Below are positions 1 to 5,982 of a stretch of DNA of 6,987 nt, in pieces. The stretch comes from an uncultured Clostridia bacterium. Lineage in GTDB: Bacteria > Bacillota > Clostridia > Oscillospirales > CAG-272. The stretch covers positions 1 to 6,987 of the forward strand of contig CAMGRB010000069.1 of assembly GCA_946061315.1 (NCBI GenBank). Direction: 5' to 3'. How positions within the stretch are numbered: position 1 is the stretch's first letter; every line of letters begins with the position of its first letter. Under the pieces are notes generated by a model. The model saw only the letters and a program-made list of their open reading frames with translations, ran no database searches and was not told where the DNA came from. A program made the position numbers and the translations under genes.

Positions 1-16
1 CCGCAAAGTGCGGCGC
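1..16 (-). terminator. Probable intrinsic terminator of the HAD phosphatase gene, cut by the window edge
   Basis: On the minus strand, nine bases after the stop codon of the HAD gene, the sequence reads CCGCA-CTT-TGCGG, a 5-bp GC-rich stem with a 3-base loop (positions 13 to 1). The stem may extend outward with GCG on its 5' side, and the matching bases would lie beyond position 1. The U-tract expected after the stem is outside the window, so the call rests on the hairpin and its position only. Confidence 0.4.
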
Positions 17-24
17 GTGTTTTA

Positions 25-672
25 TTATAGTAGTATTTTTCTTATTTCGTCGGCGCTGTCCGCTATATACGTAGCACCCGATTTTTCAAGCTCTTCCCTC
101 GTGCCGTAGCCGAAAAGGACGCCTATCGAGTCCATACCGAAAAGCTTTGCACCGTCTATGTCAAAATGGCGGTCGCCTATCATTATCGCCCGTGACGTGT
201 CTATATTGCAGGTCTTTACGGCGTACTCCATAACCTCGTTCTTTTCGGAGCGTGACTCGTCAAGGCTCGCCCCTCCGAGAAAGTCAAAATATTTCAGAAT
301 GTCAAAATGCTCGAGGACGATTTTTGCAAAATGCTCGGGCTTGGAGGTTGCAACTACAAGCTTCTTGCCCGATTTTTTAAGGTCGGAAAGAAGCTCTTTT
401 ATTCCGTCGTATATCGCGTTTTGAAAAATTCCCGTCTTTGAATAATATTCTCTGTAATAGCCGAGCGCCTTTTTTGCGTCACTTTCGGAAAAGCCGTAAA
501 AGTTCTCAAACGAATAAAGGAGCGGCGGACCTATAAAGCGGTAAAGCTCTCTTTTGTCACTAACGCTTATTCCGAATTTTTCAAGCGCATACGCCACGGA
601 GTTTGTAACTCCCTCGCCGGGATCGGTCAGCGTCCCGTCAAGGTCAAAAAGAACGGTTTCATAATTCTTCAT
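25..672 (-). CDS. HAD-superfamily hydrolase, Gph/PpaX/5'-nucleotidase-like phosphatase
   Basis: Predicted cytoplasmic Mg-dependent phosphomonoesterase of 215 residues, normal for the phosphoglycolate phosphatase-like group. Visible motifs are motif I FDLDGTLTD, with nucleophile Asp10 and acid/base Asp12; a helical cap domain at about residues 17-85; motif II ATSK (Thr109, Lys111); a likely motif III lysine near 144; and motif IV IGDRHFD (Asp167, Asp171). Upstream in-frame ATGs at 693 and 681 exist, but the start at 672 is preferred. It has an AGGGAT site nine to ten bases upstream, and the protein then begins MKNYETVLFDLDGT, close to where HAD proteins normally start. The gene has its own promoter (704-732). 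The substrate cannot be read from sequence. The DPGEG-TNSV stretch after motif I recalls proteins annotated as 5'-nucleotidase or phosphoglycolate phosphatase. A PpaX (P-Ser-HPr phosphatase) role is possible, because ppaX lies near lgt in Bacillus, but this is weak. Confidence 0.9.
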   Translation of the reverse strand: MKNYETVLFDLDGTLTDPGEGVTNSVAYALEKFGISVSDKRELYRFIGPPLLYSFENFYGFSESDAKKALGYYREYYSKTGIFQNAIYDGIKELLSDLKKSGKKLVVATSKPEHFAKIVLEHFDILKYFDFLGGASLDESRSEKNEVMEYAVKTCNIDTSRAIMIGDRHFDIDGAKLFGMDSIGVLFGYGTREELEKSGATYIADSADEIRKILL

Positions 673-703
673 TTTTATCATCCCTGTGTACAAATTTTAT
701 TTG

Positions 704-732
704 ATTATACAACACGCGTCATCAAAAGTCAA
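704..732 (-). promoter_or_regulatory. Sigma-A type promoter of the HAD phosphatase gene
   Basis: On the minus strand the -35 box is TTGACT (732-727) and the -10 box is a perfect TATAAT (709-704), with a 17-base spacer. The -35 box starts eight bases after the dapL stop codon. Transcription would begin near 697, giving a leader of about 25 bases containing the AGGGAT ribosome binding site. No terminator is visible between dapL and this promoter, so read-through from dapL is also possible. Confidence 0.85.
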
Positions 733-739
733 TATAAAA

Positions 740-1918
740 TCAAAGCAAAGTGCCGAGTCTTTTTATCGCCTCGGACATATCTGCGGGTGAGCAAAACGAG
801 CTTATCCTGAAATAGCCCTCGCCGCATTTACCAAAGCCCGCACCGGGGGTGACTGTAACGTGGCAATTCTCAAGCAAATAATCGAAAAACTCCCACGAGC
901 CGTAGCCCTCGGGGCACTTTACCCAAAGATACGGGGCGTTATATGCGCCCGTGTACTCAATTCCCCTTTTTTTCAAAAATTCCGCCATACGTGTCGCATT
1001 TTTCATATAGCAGTCTATATTTTTGCGCCACTCTGCCACACCCTCGTCGCTGTATGCTGACTCTGCGCCCCTTTGGGTGATATACGACACGCCGTTAAAT
1101 TTCGTTGACTGCCTGCGCCTCCACATTTTATTAAGAGAATAACTTTCGCAATTAAGCTTTTCGGGAACTACGGTATAGCCGCATCTTATCCCCGTAAAGC
1201 CCGCCGTTTTTGAAAACGAGCATACCTCTATGGCACACTCCTTCGCCCCTTTTATCTCATACACGGAGTGCGGATAATCTCCTTTTATAAAAGCCTCGTA
1301 CGCCGCATCAAATATTATAAGAGAGCCCGTTTCAAGTGCAAATTTCACCCACGTGTCGAGCTTTTCTCTTGAATAAACCGCACCCGTCGGATTGTTTGGG
1401 GAGCAAAGATAGTATATCCCCGTTTTATACTCTGCTCTCGGCATGGGCAAAAAGCCGTTTTCCTCTGTTGCTCTCATAAAAACCGCTTTGCATGACGACA
1501 TAATATTGGAATCAAGATAGACGGGATACACGGGGTCGGTAATATAGACGGTATTGTCGCCGAAAAGGTCGGTTAAGTTACCTATATCGCTCTTTGCTCC
1601 GTCGGAGATAAAAATTTCCTCTTTATCGACACTTACGCCGTATTTTTTATAATAATTTGATATTGCATTTTTCAAAAAATCATACCCCGTATCGGGAGAA
1701 TAACCGCGGAATGTGTCTTTTTTGCTCTGCTCGTCACACGCTTTTTTCATAGTCTCAATAACGCTCCTTCCAAGAGGGAGCGTTACGTCCCCTATTCCGA
1801 GATTTATGATTTTAGCCTCGGGTTTTTTCTCCTTGCACGCTTTTACCCGCCTGCTTATTTCGCAAAAGAGGTAATTATTATCAAGCTTATGAAAATTTTC
1901 ATTGACGTTTATTCTCAT
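740..1918 (-). CDS. dapL: LL-diaminopimelate aminotransferase
   Basis: Fold-type I PLP enzyme. It transfers the amino group of glutamate to tetrahydrodipicolinate to give LL-2,6-diaminopimelate, replacing the succinylase or acetylase steps in lysine and peptidoglycan synthesis. It has 392 residues, within the family's usual size. Family landmarks are LGIGDVTLPLG (residues 40-50), FRGYSPDTG (70-78), ISDGAKSDIGNL (104-115), SPNNPTG (173-179, PLP-contacting Asn176), FDAAYEAF (203-210, Asp204 to the pyridine nitrogen, Tyr207), SFSKTAGFTG (234-243, Schiff-base Lys237) and FRISSF (370-375, substrate-carboxylate Arg371). The ISDGAKSD and SFSKTAGFTG segments favour DapL over a generic aspartate aminotransferase. 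The start ATG overlaps the dapF stop as ATGA, and a GGGGGAG site sits about ten bases upstream inside dapF, indicating one operon with coupled translation. dapF encodes the next enzyme in the pathway. No frameshift or missing key residue was seen. Confidence 0.96.
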   Translation of the reverse strand: MRINVNENFHKLDNNYLFCEISRRVKACKEKKPEAKIINLGIGDVTLPLGRSVIETMKKACDEQSKKDTFRGYSPDTGYDFLKNAISNYYKKYGVSVDKEEIFISDGAKSDIGNLTDLFGDNTVYITDPVYPVYLDSNIMSSCKAVFMRATEENGFLPMPRAEYKTGIYYLCSPNNPTGAVYSREKLDTWVKFALETGSLIIFDAAYEAFIKGDYPHSVYEIKGAKECAIEVCSFSKTAGFTGIRCGYTVVPEKLNCESYSLNKMWRRRQSTKFNGVSYITQRGAESAYSDEGVAEWRKNIDCYMKNATRMAEFLKKRGIEYTGAYNAPYLWVKCPEGYGSWEFFDYLLENCHVTVTPGAGFGKCGEGYFRISSFCSPADMSEAIKRLGTLL

Positions 1919-2796
1919 ATTTCATACACTCCCCCGTATATTTTTTCGGCATTACCCGTAAGGTTAAGGCAAAAATCGTCTGTGCAGATAACCGAAAGTT
2001 CCCCTCCTTTGAGTATAACTTTTACTGGCTCACTATGCTTCAAAAATCCGTTTTTTACTCCTGCCGCAACCGTGGCACAAGCACCCGTTCCGCAGGAGAG
2101 CGTTTCACCGCTTCCACGTTCCCATACGCGCATTTTTACCGTATCTGTGTCGATAATCTTTGCAAATTCAACGTTTACACGCTCGGGAAAAAACGGGTGA
2201 TTTTCTATCGCCTTTCCCTCTTTTTCAATGTTTATTTTCTCTGTGTTGTCGGTAAAGATCACCACGTGAGGATTGCCTGTCGAAAGGGCGGTTGATATGT
2301 ACTCTTTTCCTCCCGCCAAGAGATTTTTAAGGATAAAATCTTTATCCGACGGGTCTTTTGTTTTCATAGGTATTTTATCAAGGGAAAAGTCCGCTTTGCC
2401 CATATCCACGCTTACAAGACAGGAGTTTTCGCCGTTTAAGACGATTTTAAGCTTCTTTATTCCCGAGAGAGTTTCGACGGTTATATCCGTCTTTTTGAAG
2501 AGATTTTCATATAGGTATCTGCCGATGCAGCGTATGGCGTTGCCGCACATTTTGCCCTCGCTGCCGTCCGCATTGAACATTCTCATTTTAACGTCTGCAA
2601 CGTTTGACGGACAGATAAAAACGGCGCCGTCACCACCTATCGAAAACCGTCTTTTCGATATATGCGATACGAATTTTTCGATATTTTCGGGTCTTTTGAA
2701 GTTATCCGATATGTAGCCGAGTATATCGGTTTTTATACAGTCGAAAAATATATAGTCGTTGCCTGCACCGTGCATCTTAAAAAATTCCGCTTTCAA
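1915..2796 (-). CDS. dapF: Diaminopimelate epimerase, TTG start
   Basis: Cofactor-independent racemase converting LL-diaminopimelate to meso-diaminopimelate, used for peptidoglycan cross-links and as the lysine precursor. It has 293 residues, slightly longer than the common length of about 275-285. The two catalytic cysteines are in place: Cys84 in GKMCGNAIRC and Cys235 in SGETLSCGTGAC. Other family motifs are KMHGAGNDYIFFD (residues 7-19), IGGDG (53-57), MFNADGSE (73-80), TGNPHVV (173-179), and ERGSGET (226-232). The start is TTG at 2796-2794, with GGAGG six bases upstream. The first ATG (2775) would lose the N-terminal strand, has no ribosome site at the right distance, and would begin inside the conserved KMHG motif. 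The last four bases overlap dapL. A weak possible promoter lies at 2829-2834, and the preceding gene lgt ends in its own terminator. Confidence 0.96.
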   Translation of the reverse strand: MKAEFFKMHGAGNDYIFFDCIKTDILGYISDNFKRPENIEKFVSHISKRRFSIGGDGAVFICPSNVADVKMRMFNADGSEGKMCGNAIRCIGRYLYENLFKKTDITVETLSGIKKLKIVLNGENSCLVSVDMGKADFSLDKIPMKTKDPSDKDFILKNLLAGGKEYISTALSTGNPHVVIFTDNTEKINIEKEGKAIENHPFFPERVNVEFAKIIDTDTVKMRVWERGSGETLSCGTGACATVAAGVKNGFLKHSEPVKVILKGGELSVICTDDFCLNLTGNAEKIYGGVYEI

Positions 2797-2802
2797 ATTA
2801 CG

Positions 2803-2807
2803 CCTCC
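2803..2807 (-). promoter_or_regulatory. Ribosome binding site that fixes the dapF TTG start
   Basis: On the minus strand GGAGG lies exactly six bases before the TTG at 2796-2794. The nearest ATG is 27 bases away, too far to be served by it. The protein read from TTG aligns with the usual DapF N-terminus, with a short basic strand leading into KMHGAGND. Confidence 0.85.
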
Positions 2808-2828
2808 GAATATTCTTTCTACAAATAC

Positions 2829-2834
2829 ATTGTA
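2829..2834 (-). promoter_or_regulatory. Weak candidate -10 box for the dapF-dapL operon
   Basis: On the minus strand TACAAT sits 32 bases before the dapF start, so transcription would begin near 2822 and leave a leader just long enough for the ribosome site. No good -35 hexamer is visible 16-19 bases upstream. The box lies within a short palindrome, ATACA-T-TGTAT (2825-2835), which could be an operator or chance. Confidence 0.28.
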
Positions 2835-2884
2835 TGCAAAAATCATCGGTTGCGATTTATTGCTCTTTTATTGCCCTTTTTATC

Positions 2885-2904
2885 GGCGGGAGCAAGCCCC
2901 CGCC
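2885..2904. repeat. GC-rich palindrome, candidate dispersed intergenic repeat
   Basis: GGCGGG (2885-2890) and CCCGCC (2899-2904) are perfect complements around an 8-base loop, in otherwise AT-rich intergenic DNA between the lgt terminator and dapF. On the minus strand the copy reads GGTAGGGCGGGGG then CTTGCTCCCGCC and GATAAAAAGG. It is not followed by a T-tract convincing enough for a terminator, and a separate terminator already serves lgt. GC-rich palindromes with a GTAGGG lead-in are a style I associate with interspersed elements in gut Clostridia. That is a recollection of style; only one copy is in this window. Confidence 0.45.
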
Positions 2905-2917
2905 CTACCTGTCTTAA

Positions 2918-2949
2918 TATAAAAAAGAGTGCCGCTATGCGACACTCTT
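2918..2949 (-). terminator. Intrinsic terminator of lgt
   Basis: On the minus strand, starting four bases after the lgt stop codon, AAGAGTGTCGC and GCGGCACTCTT form an 11-bp stem with one G-U pair and an ATA loop (2925-2949). TTTTATATT follows directly. This is a standard Rho-independent terminator separating lgt from dapF. Confidence 0.9.
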
Positions 2950-2953
2950 GATT

Positions 2954-3727
2954 TTATTTTTGTAAAGACGCTTCGTCCCCGATTTTTTTAATGTTAAACT
3001 TCTTATAGAACAGAACGAACATCGCTACCCCGCCGATTATCATAATGAGTGACCAGAACTGCGACGGTGAGAAAACGCCGATAAACTTGCCTCTCTCGTC
3101 CCCGCGAAGAAATTCGATAAGGAACCTGAATACTCCGTATGCTACTAAATATAACGGCATGGTGTTATAAAATTTCTTTTTGAGCAAGAGATACGAGATT
3201 ACGCCGAAAAGGGCGAGCAAAAATACCGCCTCGTATAACTGCGTCGGGTGGACGGCGTGGCGCATACCGGGGAACGTGACGCCGAAAATAGAGTCCGTTT
3301 CCTTACCGTAACAGCAACCCGCAAAGAAGCATCCTATTCTTCCAAAGCCGTGTGCAACGGTGATGACGCAAGGTATTACGGGCAAAATTTTAAGAAGATG
3401 CAAGTCCATCTTTTTGCGTAAGATAAAGTAGACTATAAGGAAAAATCCCGCTCCGCCGAGAAGGCCGCCGATGAAGGTTATTCCGTTGCCGAGATGAAAG
3501 CCCGCCTGCGGATTTTTTATATAATTGTAAATCGCCTGGAAGAAAGCCGCCGCCACAAAGCCGAAGGCTATTGCGCCTACTCCGTTGTAAAACGAAAAAT
3601 CAACGAGCTTCTCCTCGATGGAGAGCCTCTTTGAATACAGATAAAGAACAAGAAATCCGCAAAGTATTCCAACGGCTATCATAACGCCGTACATATGTAC
3701 TTTCCAGAAGATAGGGTTTGGTAACAT
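2954..3727 (-). CDS. lgt: Prolipoprotein diacylglyceryl transferase
   Basis: Integral membrane enzyme moving the diacylglyceryl group of phosphatidylglycerol to the lipobox cysteine of prelipoproteins, the first lipidation step. It has 257 residues with about seven hydrophobic segments, for example near residues 12-31, 50-68, 85-103, 115-125, 166-182, 190-206 and 224-241. Family features are HMYGVMIAVG with Tyr13 (Tyr26 in E. coli), GGLLGG (87-92), HGFGRIGCFF (126-135) containing the essential-type Arg130 (Arg143 in E. coli), HPTQLYE (160-166) and RFLIEFLRGDERG (201-213) with the late conserved arginine. The signature GRIGNF is here GRIGCFFAGCCYG, a cysteine-rich variant seen in part of the family. 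The ATG has AGGAG five bases upstream. The gene is monocistronic by the look of it, with its own promoter (3761-3789) and terminator, divergent from the beta-helix gene. Equivalence of residues to E. coli is inferred by motif position. Confidence 0.94.
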   Translation of the reverse strand: MLPNPIFWKVHMYGVMIAVGILCGFLVLYLYSKRLSIEEKLVDFSFYNGVGAIAFGFVAAAFFQAIYNYIKNPQAGFHLGNGITFIGGLLGGAGFFLIVYFILRKKMDLHLLKILPVIPCVITVAHGFGRIGCFFAGCCYGKETDSIFGVTFPGMRHAVHPTQLYEAVFLLALFGVISYLLLKKKFYNTMPLYLVAYGVFRFLIEFLRGDERGKFIGVFSPSQFWSLIMIIGGVAMFVLFYKKFNIKKIGDEASLQK

Positions 3728-3760
3728 AATATCTCCTCTCCGAGTTTAAGATATACGGAC

Positions 3761-3789
3761 ATTATACTACAAAATAGCCGAAATTTCAA
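3761..3789 (-). promoter_or_regulatory. Sigma-A type promoter of lgt
   Basis: On the minus strand the -35 box is TTGAAA (3789-3784) and the -10 box is TATAAT (3766-3761), with a 17-base spacer. Transcription would begin near 3754, leaving a leader of about 27 bases with the AGGAG site. It is back to back with the promoter of the plus-strand gene, with the two -35 regions about 35 bases apart. Confidence 0.87.
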
Positions 3790-3823
3790 TAGATTTAATA
3801 ATTATTCTTTTCTTGCGAAAAAA

Positions 3824-3853
3824 TTACCGATATTCGCTTTTTTATGGTACAAT
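3824..3853 (+). promoter_or_regulatory. Extended -10 promoter of the beta-helix gene
   Basis: TGG followed by TACAAT (3845-3853) makes an extended -10 element, with a poor -35 candidate TTACCG (3824-3829) 18 bases upstream. Transcription would begin near 3860. The ATG at 3885 is preceded by GAGAGG with seven bases to spare. The weak -35 suggests modest or activator-dependent expression. Confidence 0.65.
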
Positions 3854-3884
3854 GTAAGAAGTAAGCCGACAGAGAGGAAAAGTT

Positions 3885-5282
3885 ATGAAAAACGGTATAA
3901 AAGAAAAGATATATGAAAAGTTGGATAAGGCAAAGGCGCAAAACAATGCGCTTATAAATTCCCTTAAGGACAGAGCAAGCCTGACGGATTACGGTTTTTT
4001 GATGAAAAGTGACGGTGAAAAGGAGCTTTGGGCAGACGCTTTTCAGGCGGCGATTGACGAGCACGAAATTGTCGTTATTCCCGCACGCAAAAAGCCCTAT
4101 TATATAGAAAAACAAATAGTCATACCCTCCAACCGTCGCATTGAGGCAAACGGAGCTACCATAAGGCAAACTCCCGATTGCAGCGTTCTTATGCTTCGGA
4201 ACAGCAATACCGCCGACGGAACACACCGCCCCATTTGCGATATTGAGAAGAATTACAACATATCAATAGACGGCGGAAGGTGGGAAGAAATGCGCTCTGC
4301 GCGCGGCGGATACGGCAAGAGCGGAAAATACGATGAGGAAAGAAGTTTTTTCGGAGTATCCTCTCTGTTCTTCTTTAATAATATGGAAAACCTGACTCTG
4401 ACAAATATCACCTTTGCCCATACGGCAGGTTTTTGTGTGCAGGCGGGAGATATTAAAAACGCCGTTTTTGAAAATATACGCTTTGAGAGCTGCTATGCGG
4501 ACGGGCTTCACATAAACGGAAACACAAAAAATCTTATATGCCGCAACGTAAGCGGCGAGGTTGGTGACGATCTCGTAGCTTTGAACGTTTACGACTGGCA
4601 GAATTCTTCCGTTGACTTCGGTCCGATGGACACGGTACTGTGCGAAAATCTTGAACTTTCAAAGTCAAGCGGATACAAAGCGTTGAGAATTGAGCCCGGC
4701 CGCTATTATTTTGACGACGGAAGCGAGATTGACTGCTCTCTTAAAGACACAATAATAAAAAACGTAAAAGGCATACGCACGTTCAAAATGTATTATCAGA
4801 CCCCCGGCTACAATATAGGAGAGTCCCCCGAGCGAGGGGACGTGGGCAGTGCCGATAATCTGTTTTTTGAAAACATAAAAATCGATTTGTGCGACCCGAT
4901 AGACAAGCTTCCCCCTTACGTTGATTCCGACCCGGTAAGAGGAAGCTTTGCCGCTTTTGAACTCGGTGCAAACATAGGATATTTATGCCTTGAAAACATT
5001 GACTTAACGCTTTATAAAGAAAATTTTCCATACTCTTATCTTGTATGCTGCGGCCCAAAATCCGTACTGATGGGAAATTACGAAGTGTTCGACCCGTACC
5101 TTTCAAGCAAGGTAAAAACCCTTGAGTTGAAAAATATAACGGTAAACAAAGAACGTGTTCAGAGCGTAAGAGGCATAGTGAGAGAAATTGAGTTTGACGA
5201 CGTAAACGAAGACGGACGTTCCACCGCCCGCGGCTCTATCGAAGAAATCATACTCGACGGCAAAAAAGTCAACTCAAAATAA
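3885..5282 (+). CDS. Right-handed beta-helix protein, glycoside hydrolase family 28-like
   Basis: A 465-residue protein of the pectin lyase-like fold, probably acting on a uronic-acid-containing or related oligosaccharide; the substrate is unknown. Residues 1-30 are a charged, likely helical lead with no signal peptide, so the protein is predicted cytoplasmic. From about residue 77 short rungs recur with Asn at the turns (NLTLTNITF, NAVFENIRF, TVLCENLEL, NLFFENIKI, YLCLENIDL, TLELKNITV), typical of an asparagine ladder. YADGLHINGN (Asp206) and GDDLVALN (Asp228, Asp229) match the three catalytic aspartates of polygalacturonases in order and spacing. The next GH28 motif, GHG, appears to be replaced by SGYKALRIEPG (262-272), and RIK may correspond to GIRTFK (296-301). 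The gene stands alone between two divergent or convergent neighbours and ends in a strong terminator. No transporter or sugar regulator is visible beside it. Fold assignment is firm; enzymatic class is moderate. Confidence 0.78.
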   Translation: MKNGIKEKIYEKLDKAKAQNNALINSLKDRASLTDYGFLMKSDGEKELWADAFQAAIDEHEIVVIPARKKPYYIEKQIVIPSNRRIEANGATIRQTPDCSVLMLRNSNTADGTHRPICDIEKNYNISIDGGRWEEMRSARGGYGKSGKYDEERSFFGVSSLFFFNNMENLTLTNITFAHTAGFCVQAGDIKNAVFENIRFESCYADGLHINGNTKNLICRNVSGEVGDDLVALNVYDWQNSSVDFGPMDTVLCENLELSKSSGYKALRIEPGRYYFDDGSEIDCSLKDTIIKNVKGIRTFKMYYQTPGYNIGESPERGDVGSADNLFFENIKIDLCDPIDKLPPYVDSDPVRGSFAAFELGANIGYLCLENIDLTLYKENFPYSYLVCCGPKSVLMGNYEVFDPYLSSKVKTLELKNITVNKERVQSVRGIVREIEFDDVNEDGRSTARGSIEEIILDGKKVNSK

Positions 5283-5330
5283 GTATCATAACGCAAAATA
5301 TCCGCCGCTTTAACTTTCAAAAGTAGATAA

Positions 5331-5360
5331 AAACGCTCCGAGGGTGCTCGGAGCGTTTTT
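5331..5360. terminator. Bidirectional intrinsic terminator between convergent genes
   Basis: AAACGCTCCGAG (5331-5342) and CTCGGAGCGTTT (5347-5358) form a perfect 12-bp stem with a GGTG loop. Runs of five T follow the GC core on both strands (5356-5360 on plus; 5333-5329 read on minus). It lies 48 bases after the beta-helix gene stop and 17 bases after the GNAT gene stop, and so serves both. Confidence 0.93.
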
Positions 5361-5376
5361 GTGTATTGAAAAAGTA

Positions 5377-5919
5377 TTATTTCATCACTTTTTCAAAGCG
5401 GAAGAAGGTGTCGGAGGGGTCATTGTTATTTTCCTCTGTCTGTTCTGACTTAAATAAATGATGCTCACAGAAAAACTCGACGGCGTGGAAGCCGCATTTG
5501 TTGATATAAAAATGGATATTGCGCTTTTCAAAATAGGGAGTGAACGTTTCCCACACCTCTGTTTCGGGGTGGAGCGCTTCAACCGCCTGCCACGCGCCGT
5601 AGCCGATACCTTTTCCGTGTTCTTCGGGAGCGACAAAAAGCAGATCAAGGTGGTTATGATGAGTCTTTTTATCAATCATCAAAACAACACCGCCTACCAC
5701 TCTGCCCTCGAACATAATACGGTACGTTTCGCTGTTTTGTGCGTCAATACTGCGCTCGATTGTTTTGCGGGAAATAATCTCGCCGTCGGAATCAAGGTGG
5801 TCGTCGCGCTTTCCGAACTCCATAAGCGCCCCGTACTTAAACGCCCATTGATTATCGGTAATAAACTGTTCGCGATCCTCTGACATAAGCGGCACGAGAG
5901 TAACTTTTTCGTTTTTCAT
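5377..5919 (-). CDS. GNAT family N-acetyltransferase
   Basis: Predicted cytoplasmic acetyl-CoA-dependent acetyltransferase of 180 residues. The acetyl-CoA pyrophosphate loop (motif A) is seen as LDLLFVAPEEHGKGIGYGAW, with HGKGIG at residues 101-106 fitting the Q/R-x-x-G-x-G/A pattern with His at the first position. Motif B is NIHFYINKCGFHAVEFF (134-150), where NKCGF matches the common YxKxGF element. The acceptor is unknown, and nothing in the sequence points to protein, amine or antibiotic substrates. The frame is open upstream to an ATG at 6012, but the start is set at 5919: AAGGAG lies nine bases before it, the protein then begins MKNEKVTLVPL, and the extra 31 codons run through the terminator-like hairpin. 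The gene follows plsX-acpP on the same strand after a 180-base structured gap, and it ends at the shared bidirectional terminator. Confidence 0.9.
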   Translation of the reverse strand: MKNEKVTLVPLMSEDREQFITDNQWAFKYGALMEFGKRDDHLDSDGEIISRKTIERSIDAQNSETYRIMFEGRVVGGVVLMIDKKTHHNHLDLLFVAPEEHGKGIGYGAWQAVEALHPETEVWETFTPYFEKRNIHFYINKCGFHAVEFFCEHHLFKSEQTEENNNDPSDTFFRFEKVMK

Positions 5920-5934
5920 AATAAAAATCTCCTT

Positions 5935-5974
5935 AAAATAAAATTGCCCGGCCATTACAAAGTAATAACCGGGC
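5935..5974 (-). terminator. Terminator-like hairpin between acpP and the GNAT gene, possible attenuator
   Basis: On the minus strand GCCCGGTTATTAC (5974-5962) pairs with GTAATGGCCGGGC (5958-5946) around a TTT loop. This is a continuous 13-bp stem with two G-U pairs, followed by AATTTTATTTT. The same bases on the plus strand would have two C-A mismatches, so the minus strand is the functional sense. The U-tract runs straight into the GNAT ribosome site AAGGAG (5934-5929). The hairpin could simply end the plsX-acpP transcript, or could regulate GNAT expression. An alternative small stem, CGGG-TGCG-CCCG (5981-5970), would use part of its 5' arm and act as an anti-terminator. Confidence 0.75.
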
Positions 5975-5982
5975 GCACCCGA

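Noticed and set aside
673..693. Upstream ATGs at 693 and 681 for the HAD gene
   Set aside because: The AGGGAT ribosome site is correctly spaced only for the ATG at 672. The ATG at 681 overlaps that site, and the ATG at 693 lies upstream of it.
2273..2716. Plus-strand open frame opposite dapF
   Set aside because: It lies entirely within dapF, whose catalytic motifs are intact; composition is that of an antisense shadow.
2825..2835. Palindrome ATACATTGTAT as a repressor operator for dapF
   Set aside because: Eleven bases with 5-base arms in AT-rich DNA is readily expected by chance, and the overlapping promoter is itself weak.
3795..4226. Minus-strand open frame opposite the beta-helix gene start
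   Set aside because: It overlaps the two divergent promoters and the coding start of a well-supported gene, has low-complexity hydrophobic content and no ribosome site or family motif.
5458..5883. Plus-strand open frame opposite the GNAT gene
   Set aside because: It is a mirror of the GNAT coding frame, with no ribosome site and no recognisable motif.
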